64,000 bases of DNA from Allodiplogaster sudhausi (taxonomy: Eukaryota; Nematoda; Chromadorea; Rhabditida; Diplogasteridae): contig CALZFC010000044.1 in assembly GCA_945643635.1 (NCBI GenBank), positions 794,501 through 858,500 of the forward strand, given 5' to 3'. The notes below the pieces were generated by a model. It ran no database searches, was not told the DNA's origin, and worked only from the letters and a program-made list of their open reading frames with translations. Made by a program: the position numbers and the translations under genes. How positions within the stretch are numbered: position 1 is the stretch's first letter; each line of letters begins with the position of its first letter. Of this stretch, positions 11,562 to 24,693 are shown in pieces.

Positions 11562-13630
11562 TTTGCATATGTAGATCTGGAAAGTTAAAAAAAAGCCAAT
11601 GGCCATGGTAGATCGACAGAAATGCAATTAAAGCACGATGATGCTATTGATAATACATTTAAAGATGGGTTGTGAACACAATTGATTACACAATTTACCG
11701 CAATACTTCCTCGCTCTTTTCTCATTTTGAAGCCTTGAAAGGGAAGGACATGTTATACTTATTGTTAGGTTCATGTGATGGCAAGAGCAGAAGTATACAG
11801 GGAAACAGTCTTCGTTAAAACATCTACATGACTGGACTGGTATGTTTAAACATTCACAGTGATATGGTTCTGTTTTTATTCACGAAGCTGTTGACTAACG
11901 AAAGATTTTTCGCGTGACAAGAGAGAGGCTCCAGAAGACTACAAAATTGAACGGTGAAAGCAGCTTTCACGAGAGGCGTTAAAAGTCTCGCCAAAGTGCA
12001 ATTGATGATTATGCAGAGACGAGGAGAATGGGAACACATTGATATGAATAATATGATTAATCCGGCAACTTTAGCGATAACTTTTTTCTTTATTTTCTCG
12101 CCTTTTCCCCACAAATGTTTCTTTTTCTCTCTTTGTTTTCTATCTCGTTCTCTCTCATCTTCGTAAGAGATGGGGTAGACGAATAATTTGAATTTTTTGT
12201 CGCAGTCAAACGACCTGGCAGTTAAAAATAGGTCGTGTATGTATGTGCCAACTTTAATTGTTTATTTCTTTAAAAAGATTGGATTTAAATTAAGACTGTT
12301 GTAGAAGTGGAATATTCTGGACAAAAAAAAAGTAAAATGGCATTCGCAGCAAGTCTTTAAAATTTTGAAGCTCAATCTGTCTCTCTGTCTCGCTCTTTAT
12401 CTCTTAGAGTGGAATTACATTTTCAGGTGCAAGGGTATTCGAACGATAATTTTTCATTCATCTGATATGAAAAATATCAGATTTTTGGAATTTAGGATTT
12501 CTTGCTTGATATTCGGGCTCGACGTGACAAATGCAACTTATATATGACTACTTTTAGCAGAACTTCACAGGACTTTAGAATACGCGTTATAGGTGTACGA
12601 TGTTTAAAATGACAATTTTGGAAATATGATCTAAAATAAATAAAAAAAGTTGCATTTTATGTCTCACTCTGAAATGTTCTCCCCCTGTGCGAAATAATTA
12701 TTGTAAGAACAATTTTTGCTAACCAACGGTTCCAAAGAATGGAAATTATACATACATGTATTAAGTAGAAATTAAGAAAAAAAAATAGTTCAAAATGTCC
12801 ATTGAACATGAAGAAAAAATTGGTACTGGGATATATCGGAATGAAAATCTTCTTAAAGGAATTCAGAATTAAGTATTTGGATAGGATTCTTTCTTCCTCA
12901 AAAATTTGACGATGCGAAATGATTGAAATCTAGTGGTAGCGAAATAGCGAGGATGCAAAAGTGATAATGGTGAACGAGAAAACAAATACTACTCTAAAAT
13001 CAAAATGACATACTACATCTTCTGCATTCAAATGCAACTGATGATTTGTTAGTGAGTCTACAGTATCACACGCAAGCAGGTGGGCATATATGTACGCATG
13101 TAAATATTTGCGTAGAACGAGAACATGACGAAACGAGAGTGTGGCTGAAAGCAAAAGAGGAAAAATAGTCATACGGAAATAAAGAGCAAGAAAAAGGAAG
13201 GAAGGCGAAAGACAAAGAAGTGCTCTAAATGCAAAATGGCATACTACGTCTCATAACTCTGACATGCAACGGATGATTTGTTAGTCTGTAGTTTTTCAGG
13301 CATTTTCTCACTTTTAAAACAGTCCACTACTCTCTCTCCACTTTTATGCAGCCACTTGTGCATTTCTATTTTGCATGCCTGAAGGGAACGAGAAAGTGTT
13401 CGAAAAAAGGATGATCCGTTGCAGCCAGAATTAACCGCTTAAAAGCTAGTGCCGAAACATCGAAACAGCAAGGAATATTCCAGCGATTCCACTCCGGATT
13501 TCATTTGTGCTTATCTCTCTAAAGTATTCCTTAGCCTTTAAATAGTTTAAATTTTCATAAGGATTCCAAGGAAACTTGAAACGTTTCTTAGAAGTAATGT
13601 TTAATTTATTCCAGGTGTCCTTCTGCTGAC
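11562..13630. other. Intergenic, two similar AT-rich segments, no gene seen
   Basis: About 2 kb without motif-bearing exons. Two related stretches (about 12990-13070 and 13225-13300) share CTCTAAA, CATACTAC and GATGATTTGTTAG blocks and look like an old local duplication. The short ORFs have no features suggesting coding. Confidence 0.5.
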
Positions 13631-14817
13631 ATGACTCTCGCCATTCTGTTCAGTTCTGTCGTCGTCGTGTTGGTTGCTGGGCAGAACTAACCGACCTGCA
13701 CTGACAATGACGTCAAGTAAGAGGCCGAAACACTAAAGCTTCGTATTTACCTTTTTGGCTAATGACGATTCTTTAGATCAATAATATTAATTATTTAACT
13801 AAAGATTTACGAATGTCTGCTCATTGTCAGCTGTCAACAATGGGCGCGCGGCGGCTTCTGTGACTCATTTTTCTACACGCGCGAGCAGAAGACGCAGTTC
13901 TGTCCGTACTCGTGCGGACTCTGCCCGGCCGACGGATGCCAGGACAGGCGGACAGGCAGCCGAGGTCGGACACTCATTATCTCTATCATGAAGACTCTTT
14001 TATTTTATTTATAGATTTATTTTCCCATTCTTTAACTAGCAAGAATAAGAGAGAATTGCATATAAAAAAGATTACGTGCCTTGTTTCAGTTGCCAAGGCT
14101 GGGCGGCGAATGGGTTCTGCACGAGCGCATTCTACACTGAGGAGCAGAAGCAGCAGTTCGTTTACGAAGAAGCTTTTATCGATCGATATTTTTTGAAGAT
14201 ATTTCTTGGTGGCAAGTTAAAGTTTGTTTACTTCTCTTACTTTACTGCAGATTCTGCGCACGCAGTTGCCAGTTTTGTGGTGTTGCGACGCCTACCAATC
14301 CTTCTCCTACCACAACAACTGCCTTCGTCGCTCCAACCACAACAACTACCGTAATCCCCACTAAGTCACAACTACCGTAATCCCTTCAACCAAGACAACT
14401 ACCGGAATCCCATCGACCACAACAACTACCGGAATCCCTTCAACTACGACAACAACCGTGATCCCCACTACGTCTCCCACCACCGCGAGCCCTTCGACAA
14501 CGACAACCTGTGTTGATCCTACTAGCACCACAACTACTGCAATCCCTTCCACCACCACGACTGCCGTTATTCCTTCGACCTCCACAACTACCGTAATCCC
14601 TTCGACCGCAACAACCACTCTGGACCCACCTATCACTTCAGCCACCACTAATACCAGTACCGTTGTTCCGACAAAAACCACAAGTACATCAAACCCGTCG
14701 AGTTCAACATCTACAGTACCACCTCCTACCACAAAATCAACAGTTCCATCTTCTACCACGACAACCACTGTTGTCCCGCCGACTTCGACTACAACACTCA
14801 CCACCACAACGTCTTAA
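13631..14817 (+). pseudogene. Secreted ShKT-ShKT-mucin protein gene, apparently disrupted
   Basis: An acceptor precedes the ATG by 21 nt, and a signal peptide follows (MTLAILFSSVVVVLVAG). Two ShKT (Stichodactyla-toxin-like, six-Cys) domains come next. The first runs TCTDND, then CQQWARGGFC, then YTREQKTQFCPYSCGLC (13690-13925). The second runs CQGWAANGFC, YTEEQKQ, QFCARSCQFC (about 14092-14280). A Thr/Pro-rich mucin tail ends in TTLTTTTS. Three lesions break the frame: TAA at 13688-13690 between signal peptide and first Cys, a phase mismatch at the junction near 13965/14092, and a one-base shift near 14366 inside the Thr-rich tail. Family knowledge: nematode ShKT proteins are secreted and often immune-, cuticle- or protease-associated. 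It may be a genuine pseudogene or a gene carrying assembly indels. Confidence 0.78.
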
Positions 14818-15799
14818 TTACATATGTGTTTACGTTGTTTCGCATTTCTACTACATACGAGACGCGTATATTGAAACCGCATAAACTTTTCAAGCAGGCA
14901 TTTATCTCGCACAACTCGGATATATAATTGAAAACAATTTATAATTGATATTCAGGATAGAAAAAAAGTGAACATAGAAAAGCTTCCATCAGAAACATGA
15001 AGTCGTACTGACATCGATGAATTCACTGAAATAGAAATTGTCATTTTAACACATTAGCAGTAATTGAAAGGAAAAATTCATTTCAGATCATACAATAAGT
15101 ATTTTATTGCTTTTAGAGCCATCATTAGCCCTTAAAATTGAATTATTAACTTATTGTGGTTTACGAAAAATGTGAACTTTTTCAGTATTTTAATAAATAA
15201 AAGTCATACTGAATGATTGCAATTTTAAATATCCCTCCCAATTGAACATGGAAACATAATCGGTAAATCATTCCCGGGGAAGATTTAATTACGTACTTAT
15301 TTATTCAGTGGCCTATTACGGACGAATTGTTCGAAATTATTGAGTGCCGCTTGCTCATTTAATAATCATAAAAGTAGTAAAAAGCACAGTAAATTCAGTA
15401 GAATTCGCACATATTAGCGTACCATTTCTTTCAACATGGAGTTCGCACTACATTAGCAGTCGTTCTGCATCTCTTACTCTCTTTTCGCACGTCCACTCTC
15501 TCGCTCCATCTTTCCATCTCACCTTTTTTCAACACCTCATGTCAGTCGACCCTCGCTTCGCTCTCGAAGAGTCCACGAAAAGACGACACTTACATGCGCT
15601 TCATTTCCATTCTTCCTTAATTGCTGCGCTTTAATTCTCAATGTTTTGTTATTTCCTTGTCATCCTACCCTGTCCTATTGAGCTTTTATTCAATATCCTT
15701 TGTTTTATTTGCACGTATATGTAGCATAAATATACTAATGGTGTAAGATCTGTATACTGCCACGAAATATAATGAATTTGAATTGTGTCAGGTTTGTCA
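14818..15799. other. Intergenic spacer
   Basis: AT-rich; no exons recognised. A stretch at 15470-15600 is open (MPLAHLIIIKVVKS...) but has no domain features. The downstream end supplies the splice acceptor of the next gene. Confidence 0.5.
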
Positions 15800-18555
15800 A
15801 TGTCCCGTTCGATCATCTATTCGGAGGCATCGTTGCTGCTCGGCTTTACTAAGATAGAAGAAGAACGAGAAGATGACGTCATCGCTCGTCAGATCATCAC
15901 TGCGGATGAGAGACGAGTGATCGTCGCCGAGAAAGCGACCGTCTCTTCTTCTTCCTCCGACCCCCTCCTGCTGCTTCGCTTCATCGACAAGGAAAATTCG
16001 CAAGGTTACTCGAATCAGGGAGAGAGGGGGAGAGAAATAGAGAGTCAACGAAAAGGAAGGAGGACAGGGAAATAAAGGTATAAAGAGAACGAGAGAGAAT
16101 GTGGAGACCGAGAGAGAGAGAGAGAAAGAAAGACAGAGACAGATAGAGAGAAAGACAGCGACAGAGCAAGAGAGAAAAAAGATAAAGAAACTGAGAAAAA
16201 GGAAGATTCTTGCTTAAAAATAAAACTGCAATGGAACTAAAAATAAATATTGAGACTGTTGCCTCGTTTTGCAGTTCCTTCACCCACCTTCCTCCTTCCT
16301 GCGATCTCCTCTTCGCTCGAATCGCTGACGGACGCCGCTGCTCTGCTCACGCCGCTTGGTGTCCTCTTTCTGCTGGACACGAATGGTAGCCGCGTCTTCC
16401 GCATCGACTCGAGCACCGCCAAAGTGGACACGTTCGATGTCGCGCTGCCTGGTCAGCTCTTTTCATATTATGATAGTTAGTAATAATGGCAATGATCAAT
16501 TAATTACACTGTGTAAACCCTAATTACATTCTTCAAGAATTATGCCAAGACGAAAATTATTGCGCTTCTGCAGTCTATGTCCAAGTAATTACTTTAACAA
16601 TCTCTCTAACCTTCCTGTAATCTAAGTTAATAGATAATACTAAATAACTAACGTAGCAAACAAAAGGAAAAGACTGAAAATGCTCATTTTCAGGCAACTC
16701 GCCGCTCTCTCACCTCCAAACCGAGTGCGCGTGCATTCTCTCAGAGAGTGATGTCGCAGACGGCGTTCTTCACTACTCGCATCTCAGCTACTACAGCGCA
16801 GGTCTCAACCATAATGCTTTCAGGATATGGCCTGAGAACGCTAGGAAGGTTGAGAACGATCTTCCTCACGAGACATAAAACTTCACTTACTGATTCGAAA
16901 CGGGAAATTGATCTTGAAAACGCATCATTTCTAGCAAGAATATCAGGAGCCCTTACAACAATGCTGATTCCAGATCGCGGTCGTGTCTCGTACAGTCTGT
17001 GCTTCTACAGCTTGAATCTTCTCCCATCAACGACTTCTCCGCCACCGAAGAAAGCGGTAAGCAAACAAATTTATTTATATACATTTTAACTATTCTTTTA
17101 AATATTGAAATTGAAAATTTGTATGTCAAATATCATTGTTCTTCTGCTTTATTATGCGCCATATTTCAGTCAAAAATTATATTTTGGAAGTATGCAAGAA
17201 TAGATTTTTAAATATTATTTTAATTTGATTTGGTTTAACTTGTAGCCACCGCTCCGCTCAGCGAGGGTCGACTCGCACGTTACGAACGTCATCAACCTGC
17301 ACCTGACGACGAATGGCCGTGATCTTGTCGTCGTCGCTTCAAACAATTCCGTCGACATCTTCAAAAGGGGACGCTTCACGAAGCGCGTGCACTTCCAGAG
17401 GAACTCCCACTTCCACGTATGTTCATTTTGGCTGATTGATTTGAACAACTTTCTCAATTTACTAGTATTTTTTTTTTACAATTTCTCTAATTATATTAGA
17501 ATAATTTTGCCAATTAAACTATTAATCTTTGCATGGTTTGGCACATGAAAACTAGGGCTATTTCATTGATATCAAAGTTCATAGGAAAAAATTTTGTATT
17601 TCGAAGCTTTATATTTTAAAATAATTTTGCTAATTAAACAATTAATTAAAGCATGGCTTATAATATGAAAAGTGGCGCCATTCAATCAATTATTATTTGT
17701 TAATATTGTTCAGATGGACTATGTGCCCGAGACGACGTGCTTCACGAGCAGTTCTTCTCTGTTCTTCGGCCACGAAATGACAGGCGGCAGTCTCGTCCAC
17801 TTGGCCTACGAAATCAACGGCGGAACTTGGCGCGAAGTCAAGTCAGAATGCACTCTCTTCCGTCAATTATATTTCTCGATCGAACTACATATGTTTATAT
17901 CTGTATGTTTATATATTTTTTACCACATGTACAATTTTTGGCATCATCTTTGGAAAGGTAAATTTACCGCTGGACGAAAGGCAACGAATTATCACTAAAC
18001 CACAACATAAATATTTAAGTGTTCATGACCACCATACCCAAATTTTATGTTCAGTTTCCCGCCATCGCTCGACTCAACGATGCAGACGACAGATCTCCAT
18101 GCGGGCGGGACAACTCTCTACTTTGTGACGAGAGAAGGCATTTTCATGGTAAATACGTTCATTTCTACTCTTTCGCCTCCTTCTTTCTAGATAATCAATA
18201 TGTATTACTCTAATTAGCTTTGCTTTCTCCTGTTTTTACCATGAAGACGCATATCTTACAGCTTCACCGGGTCGTGCCAAACCTCGTGTCGCTCGCGCGC
18301 GCTCTGACCATTCGAATGGCGACCGTCACGACTGCTCAAGCACACCCGACTCTGGCAAGGTACATATTTCATGGCTTATTGGTAGTTGTCAATTATGATG
18401 CTGATTCCGTCAATTTGAATCGCTTGGCTGCGATTCACTTTCGCAATGTTCTCTTGAAAGCTAGTACCTTTTACAGGTACGAGACACGAGAACTCGCAAT
18501 CGCGCTTTTAAGTGACGATCCAATGGAGGAAGATGAGAATATTCCACGTCAATGA
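15800..18555 (+). CDS. Unidentified 380-aa protein, beta-propeller-like appearance
   Basis: Nine exons join in phase without a stop: 15800-16004, 16275-16451, 16694-16801, 16974-17056, 17246-17416, 17714-17841, 18055-18148, 18262-18359, 18477-18555. The ATG lies 8 nt after a TGTCAG acceptor, and AATAAA follows 26 nt after the stop. No signal peptide or membrane helix is visible. The protein has repeated hydrophobic beta-strand-like blocks with polar turns: GVLFLLDTNGSRVFRID, NGRDLVVVASNNSVDIFKRG, SSSLFFGHEMTGGSLVHLAY, AGGTTLYFVTREGIFM. This spacing resembles blades of a WD/nucleoporin-type propeller. It ends in a helical segment (LHRVVPNLVSLARALTIRM) and an acidic tail (DDPMEEDENIP). I do not recognise the family; a propeller is inference only. 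Confidence 0.75.
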
Positions 18556-18901
18556 TTCATTTATGGTTGTTCATTTTGAAAAATAAACTCGGCGTATACA
18601 AATTCTTCTTTTTGATTTTTATCGTTTCTAAAAATTTAGTTTTGTTAATTTCATTGTGTGAACGGATGCATACACATCGCCTATTAGGTTTTGCGTTTCA
18701 TGCTTATTGTTTATTTGAGAATTTCCTGTAACGTAGGCTTGTTATCCAATGGTTAGGTTATCCGATGAATGACAATGGTCAGCGATAAAAGGCATATTTC
18801 TCTACTGTAGTGAGTACTAACAAACTAATATTTCACGGACAATTAGTAAATATATGAGAAAATATGTGAATGCAATCCATACTCGATTGCATGATGTCTC
18901 C

Positions 18902-21290
18902 TCATTTTCCAGCGCACGGTTGAGTCTCGGTGGGCGATCCGCTAAAAAAAAGGTGGATAGATAAATATTGGACATATGTATATGTAGGTGAAAGTTTCCT
19001 TTGGCTCCAGTAGGTATGAATTATGAGCAATTTTAAAAACAATTGGCGCCAAATAAGTTTATCCGCCATCTCCTTACGTGCATGGGCAGCCGTATCCAGC
19101 GCCCGCGCACGTGCGCTTTCGTGTGCGTGAGCCATTGACGCACGGCGGGAATTGGCCCCACGCGTTCCAATAGTTTGCGCTGTCTGCGATGGAAACGTCG
19201 CACGGTTTAGACATTTTGTTGCTACTTAATCTTCTGAAGACTAAATGCTGGTTATGGATTAAATATACTAGGAACTGAAGATGTAAAAAAGACGCAAAAA
19301 TAAAGTAGAATAAGAAGCAAGTGCTCAGAAAGAAGAAGAAAACCGCACTGGGCAGACAGCATCCTTTCTGCGGCTGCACAGGACCAATCGTGACACCGTC
19401 ACCGCACACGAATGTGTTCGTGTTGCGGTTGATCGTCTTCACGCCCTAAAATAAAAACATTGTAGTCATTTCAAATTAAGCAGCTTGTTATAGGAAGTTC
19501 TCCTAACAATACATTAGAAATTTTGATTTAATAGAAAATAATCAATGATTAAACAAGTTTGATTAAAATACACTTTAAAATACTCATGTGAACCATTTTT
19601 CAAAGCTGTTACGTTTTCCCCTGCTCTATTAACCTGGCAACAGCCCGGACGCGTCTTCTGGCCTGCGATCGAGATGCAGATGGCAGTCTCACACACTTTT
19701 GTTTCTGCCATAGGGCCACTTGTGCTAGGAAGGCATCGAACATGGGACGTTTGGGTTACGGTTACAATTGCTAACCGCTACGCCACCCTACCCGGACCTA
19801 CCCGCACGGGCAGCCGTCTCCAGCCGACAGGCACGTCCGCGTCACAGGCGCGGTCGCGCACGAGCCGCAGTGGTCGCCACACGCACCGTTCGCCGTCCAC
19901 TCCGACCAGACGCCGCCGGGCGGGCAACACGCGGGTGGCTGCATGAGTTTTTTTCGCAGTATGATTTATCACGTTACCATGTAATATGTTCATTGCCTTT
20001 TAATGCCCTTATAATATGTACTACTGGAGAGACCTTATCGAAATAAACGAAAGCAGTTTGTTGTTTAGTGAAATTGAGCCAGAAGGAAAGCACATGATCA
20101 ACTTTTTCTTGTTTCAATAAATAATAAACTAACAAGTCCTGGAGAGGAGAAGGAAGAGTTGTAGCGACTGGAAAAATATTACGCCGAGAACCGAGTATGA
20201 TTTAATTTTGGTGTTTTTTAAAATTAGATTCTGTAGTTTTAAATTTTTTAAAATATTACTTTGAAAAAAAGAAAATATTGTAAAATCTTGACCATCACCT
20301 GGTGTTGTTGGTGTGCTTGGCGTTGTGGCAGTAGTTGTAGAGGGGGAAGAAGAAGACGAAGAGGAGGAGGAGGAGGAAGAGGAGGAGGAGGAGGAGGAAG
20401 AGGAAGAAGACGAAGAAGTGGAAGAAGAGGACGAAGATGTGGATGTGGAAGTTCCTATTTATGATGTTTAATTCTAAAACTTTTCGACATATTTATTTGA
20501 ACAAATGTCAGTCGTTGTGCTTTTTAATTTAAATACAAATTTCCATATATGTATGTACATACTTTTTATTGATGCATGTTTCGCAGGCCGCCAACTAAAC
20601 CATGCCAAGAACGAAGGAAGCGTTTAAATCATGCAAAAATTAAAACAAGAACACTAAATTTTACTTCTGAAAGAGTAATCTTGAAAACATAGTTAAAAAA
20701 TAAACAAAACCGTCCTTTGCAGGCGCCACAGTGAAAGAGACTTGTTCGCAAGTTGAAGCAGGCTTACTTTTGATGAGTCGAGAATGCGGCCACTCTTGAA
20801 GACCGTAGATAACGGGCTTGAATAATTCGCATAATATTCACAGCTTGTAAAATAGAATGGTAACTGTTCCATCGGCTCACAGAAGGAAGACTTCCAGCAC
20901 TAAAAATTATGTTATATTTAGGAAGCATCCGAAATCCTCATGTCCCTTCCTAGATGAAAGAATTTTTTAAACAAGTTAAATGGATTTAAGAAGCATTTAA
21001 GAAAATAGCATATTATTTTTGAAGTAGAAGTATGCTTCGCATAAAAAATTATGCCAAAATAAGTAAAGTAAAAATTTCGCTCACCTTCTTTTGGATATGT
21101 GACATAATTGTAACGAATAACGAAACATCAATTACGTAGACAAAATATGTAGTATGGCCGAATCATAGTAGTAATCAGTCTTACCATAAGACTGTTGGTA
21201 GTGTTCGTTCCAGTTGAAGACTGCCGAGTGCTCATGCCTTTTAAGTCCTCAATGTTGATGCAAGCGAGATTCTTCTCTGTCGATGGATCA
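18902..21290 (-). CDS. Secreted thrombospondin type-1 repeat protein with poly-Ser linker (5' end unresolved)
   Basis: Exons from 5' to 3': about 21185-21290, 20768-20899, 20299-20454, 19802-19938, 19634-19734, 19344-19445, about 19075-19210, 18902-18945. An upstream exon carries CWKSSFCEPMEQLPFYFTSC. Exon 20299-20454 encodes a run of over 30 Ser residues followed by TTTATTPSTPTTPG. Two TSP1-like units follow: GGVWSEWTANGACGDHC with RTCLSAGDGCPCG and ETKVC, then ANYWNAWGQFPPC with TRKRTCAGAGYGCPC and TETQPCAGK before the stop. Both keep the W-x-x-W and R-T-C spacing of TSP1. Family knowledge: TSP1 repeats are secreted or cell-surface adhesion modules, C- and O-glycosylated. The start is unclear; a possible earlier exon begins at 21542 (MALYLSACVNISC). 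Confidence 0.72.
19733..19802 (-). repeat. tRNA-like (SINE-like) segment with A and B boxes
   Basis: Read on the minus strand, TGGCGTAGCGGTTAGC (A-box-like) is followed about 30 nt later by GTTCGATGCC (B-box-like). This is the internal promoter layout of tRNA-derived SINEs. The flanks do not pair as an acceptor stem, so it is not a functional tRNA gene. It occupies the short intron between two TSP1 exons and touches the acceptor. Confidence 0.4.
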
Positions 21291-22198
21291 ATCATCAAGG
21301 ACAGCGAGATATGAAGCTCTCCAGAGGGTCCTTGTCAAACAGAAGGTTGAGGCAAAGCTGATCCTCAGCCATTGCTCGGGAAGGCAACATAACGCTGTCC
21401 GAGTTGCCTCCTCTTCCTATCCCTCTTTAAGCGGGAGAAAACTGCAGCAATGTTTGCGCTTTCAGCCCGTTTACATGTCACACGCTCTATCTGCTGAAGA
21501 TGGACAAGAAATGTTGACGCAGGCAGATAAATAAAGTGCCATTTTCCAAATGATTGAGTTAGCGTTCGTCAGAAAAGAGAATAAGAGCGTTAGAGAGAGA
21601 GAGAGAGAGAGAGAGAGCGAAGAGAGAGCGAAGAGAGTAATAAAATGAAAATAATGTATATTTATGTACATACATATGTATGTATGTATGTAGATGGAGA
21701 AGGTTGCTTGCCGTCAAAATTACACAAAGAAAAACACTTTCAATATCAGTCAGAATATGTTTGCGTTTTAACAAGGCTAGCGCAGAATGTTGTTTTCCTA
21801 TTTTAAATAACTCGCCTGTCATCCCATGACTGCTATTTCCATTTGTCAAATTCTGTTTATTCCCTGATTCGGGATATCTGATCGGCATAGTCTTCTTCAT
21901 GCATTCACACGCCGATGGAAATTTATGTCGAAATCCCTTACTGGAACACAAGGCCAAAAGCTCACGCATTATAGGCATGCAAAATAGAAGACAAATGAGA
22001 AGATGAAAGTTGGAGAGAGAGAAAAGGAGAGAGATGAAGCTAAAGATATAGAATTTGAAGGTGGCTAGTATGAATTGTAATTCGTGTTTCAGAAATCAAA
22101 AAGCCGGTGATCACGTTACAGAGGAAGAAAGGACCATGTGGAGAAAGCATCTGTATGTAACTCTAATTTTAAAGAGTAAATCTACATACATACATAAT

Positions 22199-24648
22199 CT
22201 ACGCCCCCGTATTTGACAGAAGAATATTCAGAACAGACTTTGGCACAACCGCTGCCCGTACCGAGGAAGAGAAGGTGATCAGGAACCGGAAAAATTTTGT
22301 GTTTTTCCCTTTCCAATGATAATTACCACAAAAAAAAAGTAAAAAAAATATACATATGTATATTTGCGAGAGAATCAACATGAATCAAAGCGGCCGCGGA
22401 CATAGCCAAAATCGACCAGCTTGGATTTTGCTCAAAAGTTCGTTATATATGCTTTCTGATACGGGGAATCGATTGGAAATGGTCTGGAAGTCGGAAAATG
22501 CCTTGTTCGTTTGCTATGATGGCTTGAATAATGGGGCTCGCCGCTCTCGGAGGCGAGTTGGATGCACGTTTGAGGTAACTGCGCCGTGCTCTGTTGCGAT
22601 ATAGAAACGAAAATTTACACCATTATAGCTAAGATGTTGTTCTAAACAGTAAAAAAAGAAAAAAGTAACATTTCCAAATTTAAGTGTTTTATAGACTTTA
22701 AGGACGCGCGAAAACATTTTGGGGCGCCTTTTTTTAATCCACGGGGCGTTCTGATTTGTGCAGTCACATCGGGATAATCGATAAGGAAACTTCAAAGAGT
22801 TCCTAAGTTTTCAAAACCCAATAGTTCGTTCGAAAGCTATTTTCATGCTCTATTCAACCGTGTAGGTACGGTTCTGGTAAAATGAGTATTGCGGCCACTA
22901 TGCTCCCACAAACATTAATGTTTATAAAACACTTAAATTTGGAAATTTTCACTTTTCTTTCTTTTGTTATTTAGAGCAATATCTTTGTTATTATGGTGTA
23001 AATTTTCGTTTCTATATCTCAAGAAGATGCGGCGCAGTGGCCTCAAACGTGCGTCCAACTCGCCTCCCAGCGCGGCGAGCCCCATAATACAAGGCGTCAC
23101 AGCAAACGAATAAGGCATTTTCAGACTTCCAGACCAGCTCCAATGATTCCTCGTATCAGAAAGCATACATTATTAACTTTTGAGCAAAATCCAAGATGGT
23201 CGATTTTGGCTATGTCCGCGGCCTTTTTGATTCTCTCGCAAATCGCGTCATATGTATGTATGTTTATCTATCTATCTAGCTATATATATCTACATATACA
23301 CATATATTTATAATTATAAATTACTTTTGATTACCAGAAAGGCAATATCGTTGTGAGGAAGAAGACGTGAGCCGTGACGAATGTAATGATGTTATTGATT
23401 CGCGTACGAGAGCCATACGAATTTATAAGCTGAGAAGTAACTATTTTCCAAATTGAAACAAAGCGGAATCAATCGTATATTATCGTGTGTAAAAAAGTAA
23501 TAAAATCTAAATGCTTACAGTCATGACGCAGAAGACACTGTAGACGACGAAGGAAGCGATGCTCGTGACTGCAAGACCTCGCTCAACTTTACTTTCAAGC
23601 CGCCTCAGCTCGCCACTGCGCCGAATGCGGTAGTGAAGAATCTCCAATAGTGGGTAGGAGATAAAATAAGCAAATTCTGCACTGCAAATAAATACATAAA
23701 AAGGCAAATAAGCTACTAAGATTGCCGCGTTGAAGAGAAGTGTAGAAAATGAAATTGTCCCCCGCGCAATAGAGTTCAGAAGTTCGAGCGCCTGGGAAAA
23801 AATTATATCTCGTTTTTATTTATATATAAACTTATATACGTATTAATATGTACTACAATCAATAATATTGTACTTAATCAAATATAAATATATATATATG
23901 TATATGTATATATATATACACCGTATTTTCTCTATTAGTGTCCCTCCCTCTATTAGAACCCCTCCTCTAATAGTGCCCCCCTCTCGCAAGGGTATTGAAA
24001 AATAGTACCCCTCTCTCTAATAGAACCCCCCCCCCCAATAGTGCCCCCTACTTGTCTAATAGAGACGTGTGTACCTAGAATCTATCCATGAGGTATGGGA
24101 TGCTCTTCCCAGTGAACTGATTGCAAATTCATTTAAAATATACGTTTAAACGGATATTCCAGTGATGATTCCATTAAAGTAGAACTATAATTCTTCGTTT
24201 TTGTGAATAAAATGTTGTTATCAAACTTTTATACAATTACATTGAAAAAATAGTGCACTCCCTCTAATAGAACCCCCCCCCCCCCCTTTAAAGGAAGTAT
24301 CCGGCGAATAATTCTACAGTAGCGCTAGAGAACCACTTTGAATGCGCGCGCTCATAAAGTTGCCTGTCGCTAGGTCAAGAGAGCGTGTGAAATAGGAGGG
24401 CGGTTCTGTCTTACCGTAGCTAATTCTCTACCCGCCAGTTTTCACGTTACTATTGCTCAGAATGTAATGGAAGAAAATCGCTCAAACTTTCTGGATACAT
24501 GTTATACGCCAAGATGAACATGTTGAAATAGAGAAAAACTTAGGTTAATTATTCCCCGGATACCTCCTTTAATAGTGCCCCCCTCTCGCAAGGTATTGAA
24601 AAATTGTGCCCCCGAGGTCACTAATTGAGAAAATACGGTATATATATG

Positions 24649-24693
<45 letters not shown>

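Noticed and set aside
16802..16823. 22-nt intron in the orphan gene (16802-16823)
   Set aside because: Implausibly short; using the same donor with the acceptor at 16973 gives a normal intron and restores phase to the following exons.
23921..24638. Repeated CTCTAATAG/C-run units as a CRISPR-like or tandem-satellite array
   Set aside because: The units are irregular, bounded by inverted terminal repeats and TA, in a eukaryotic genome; a MITE explains them.
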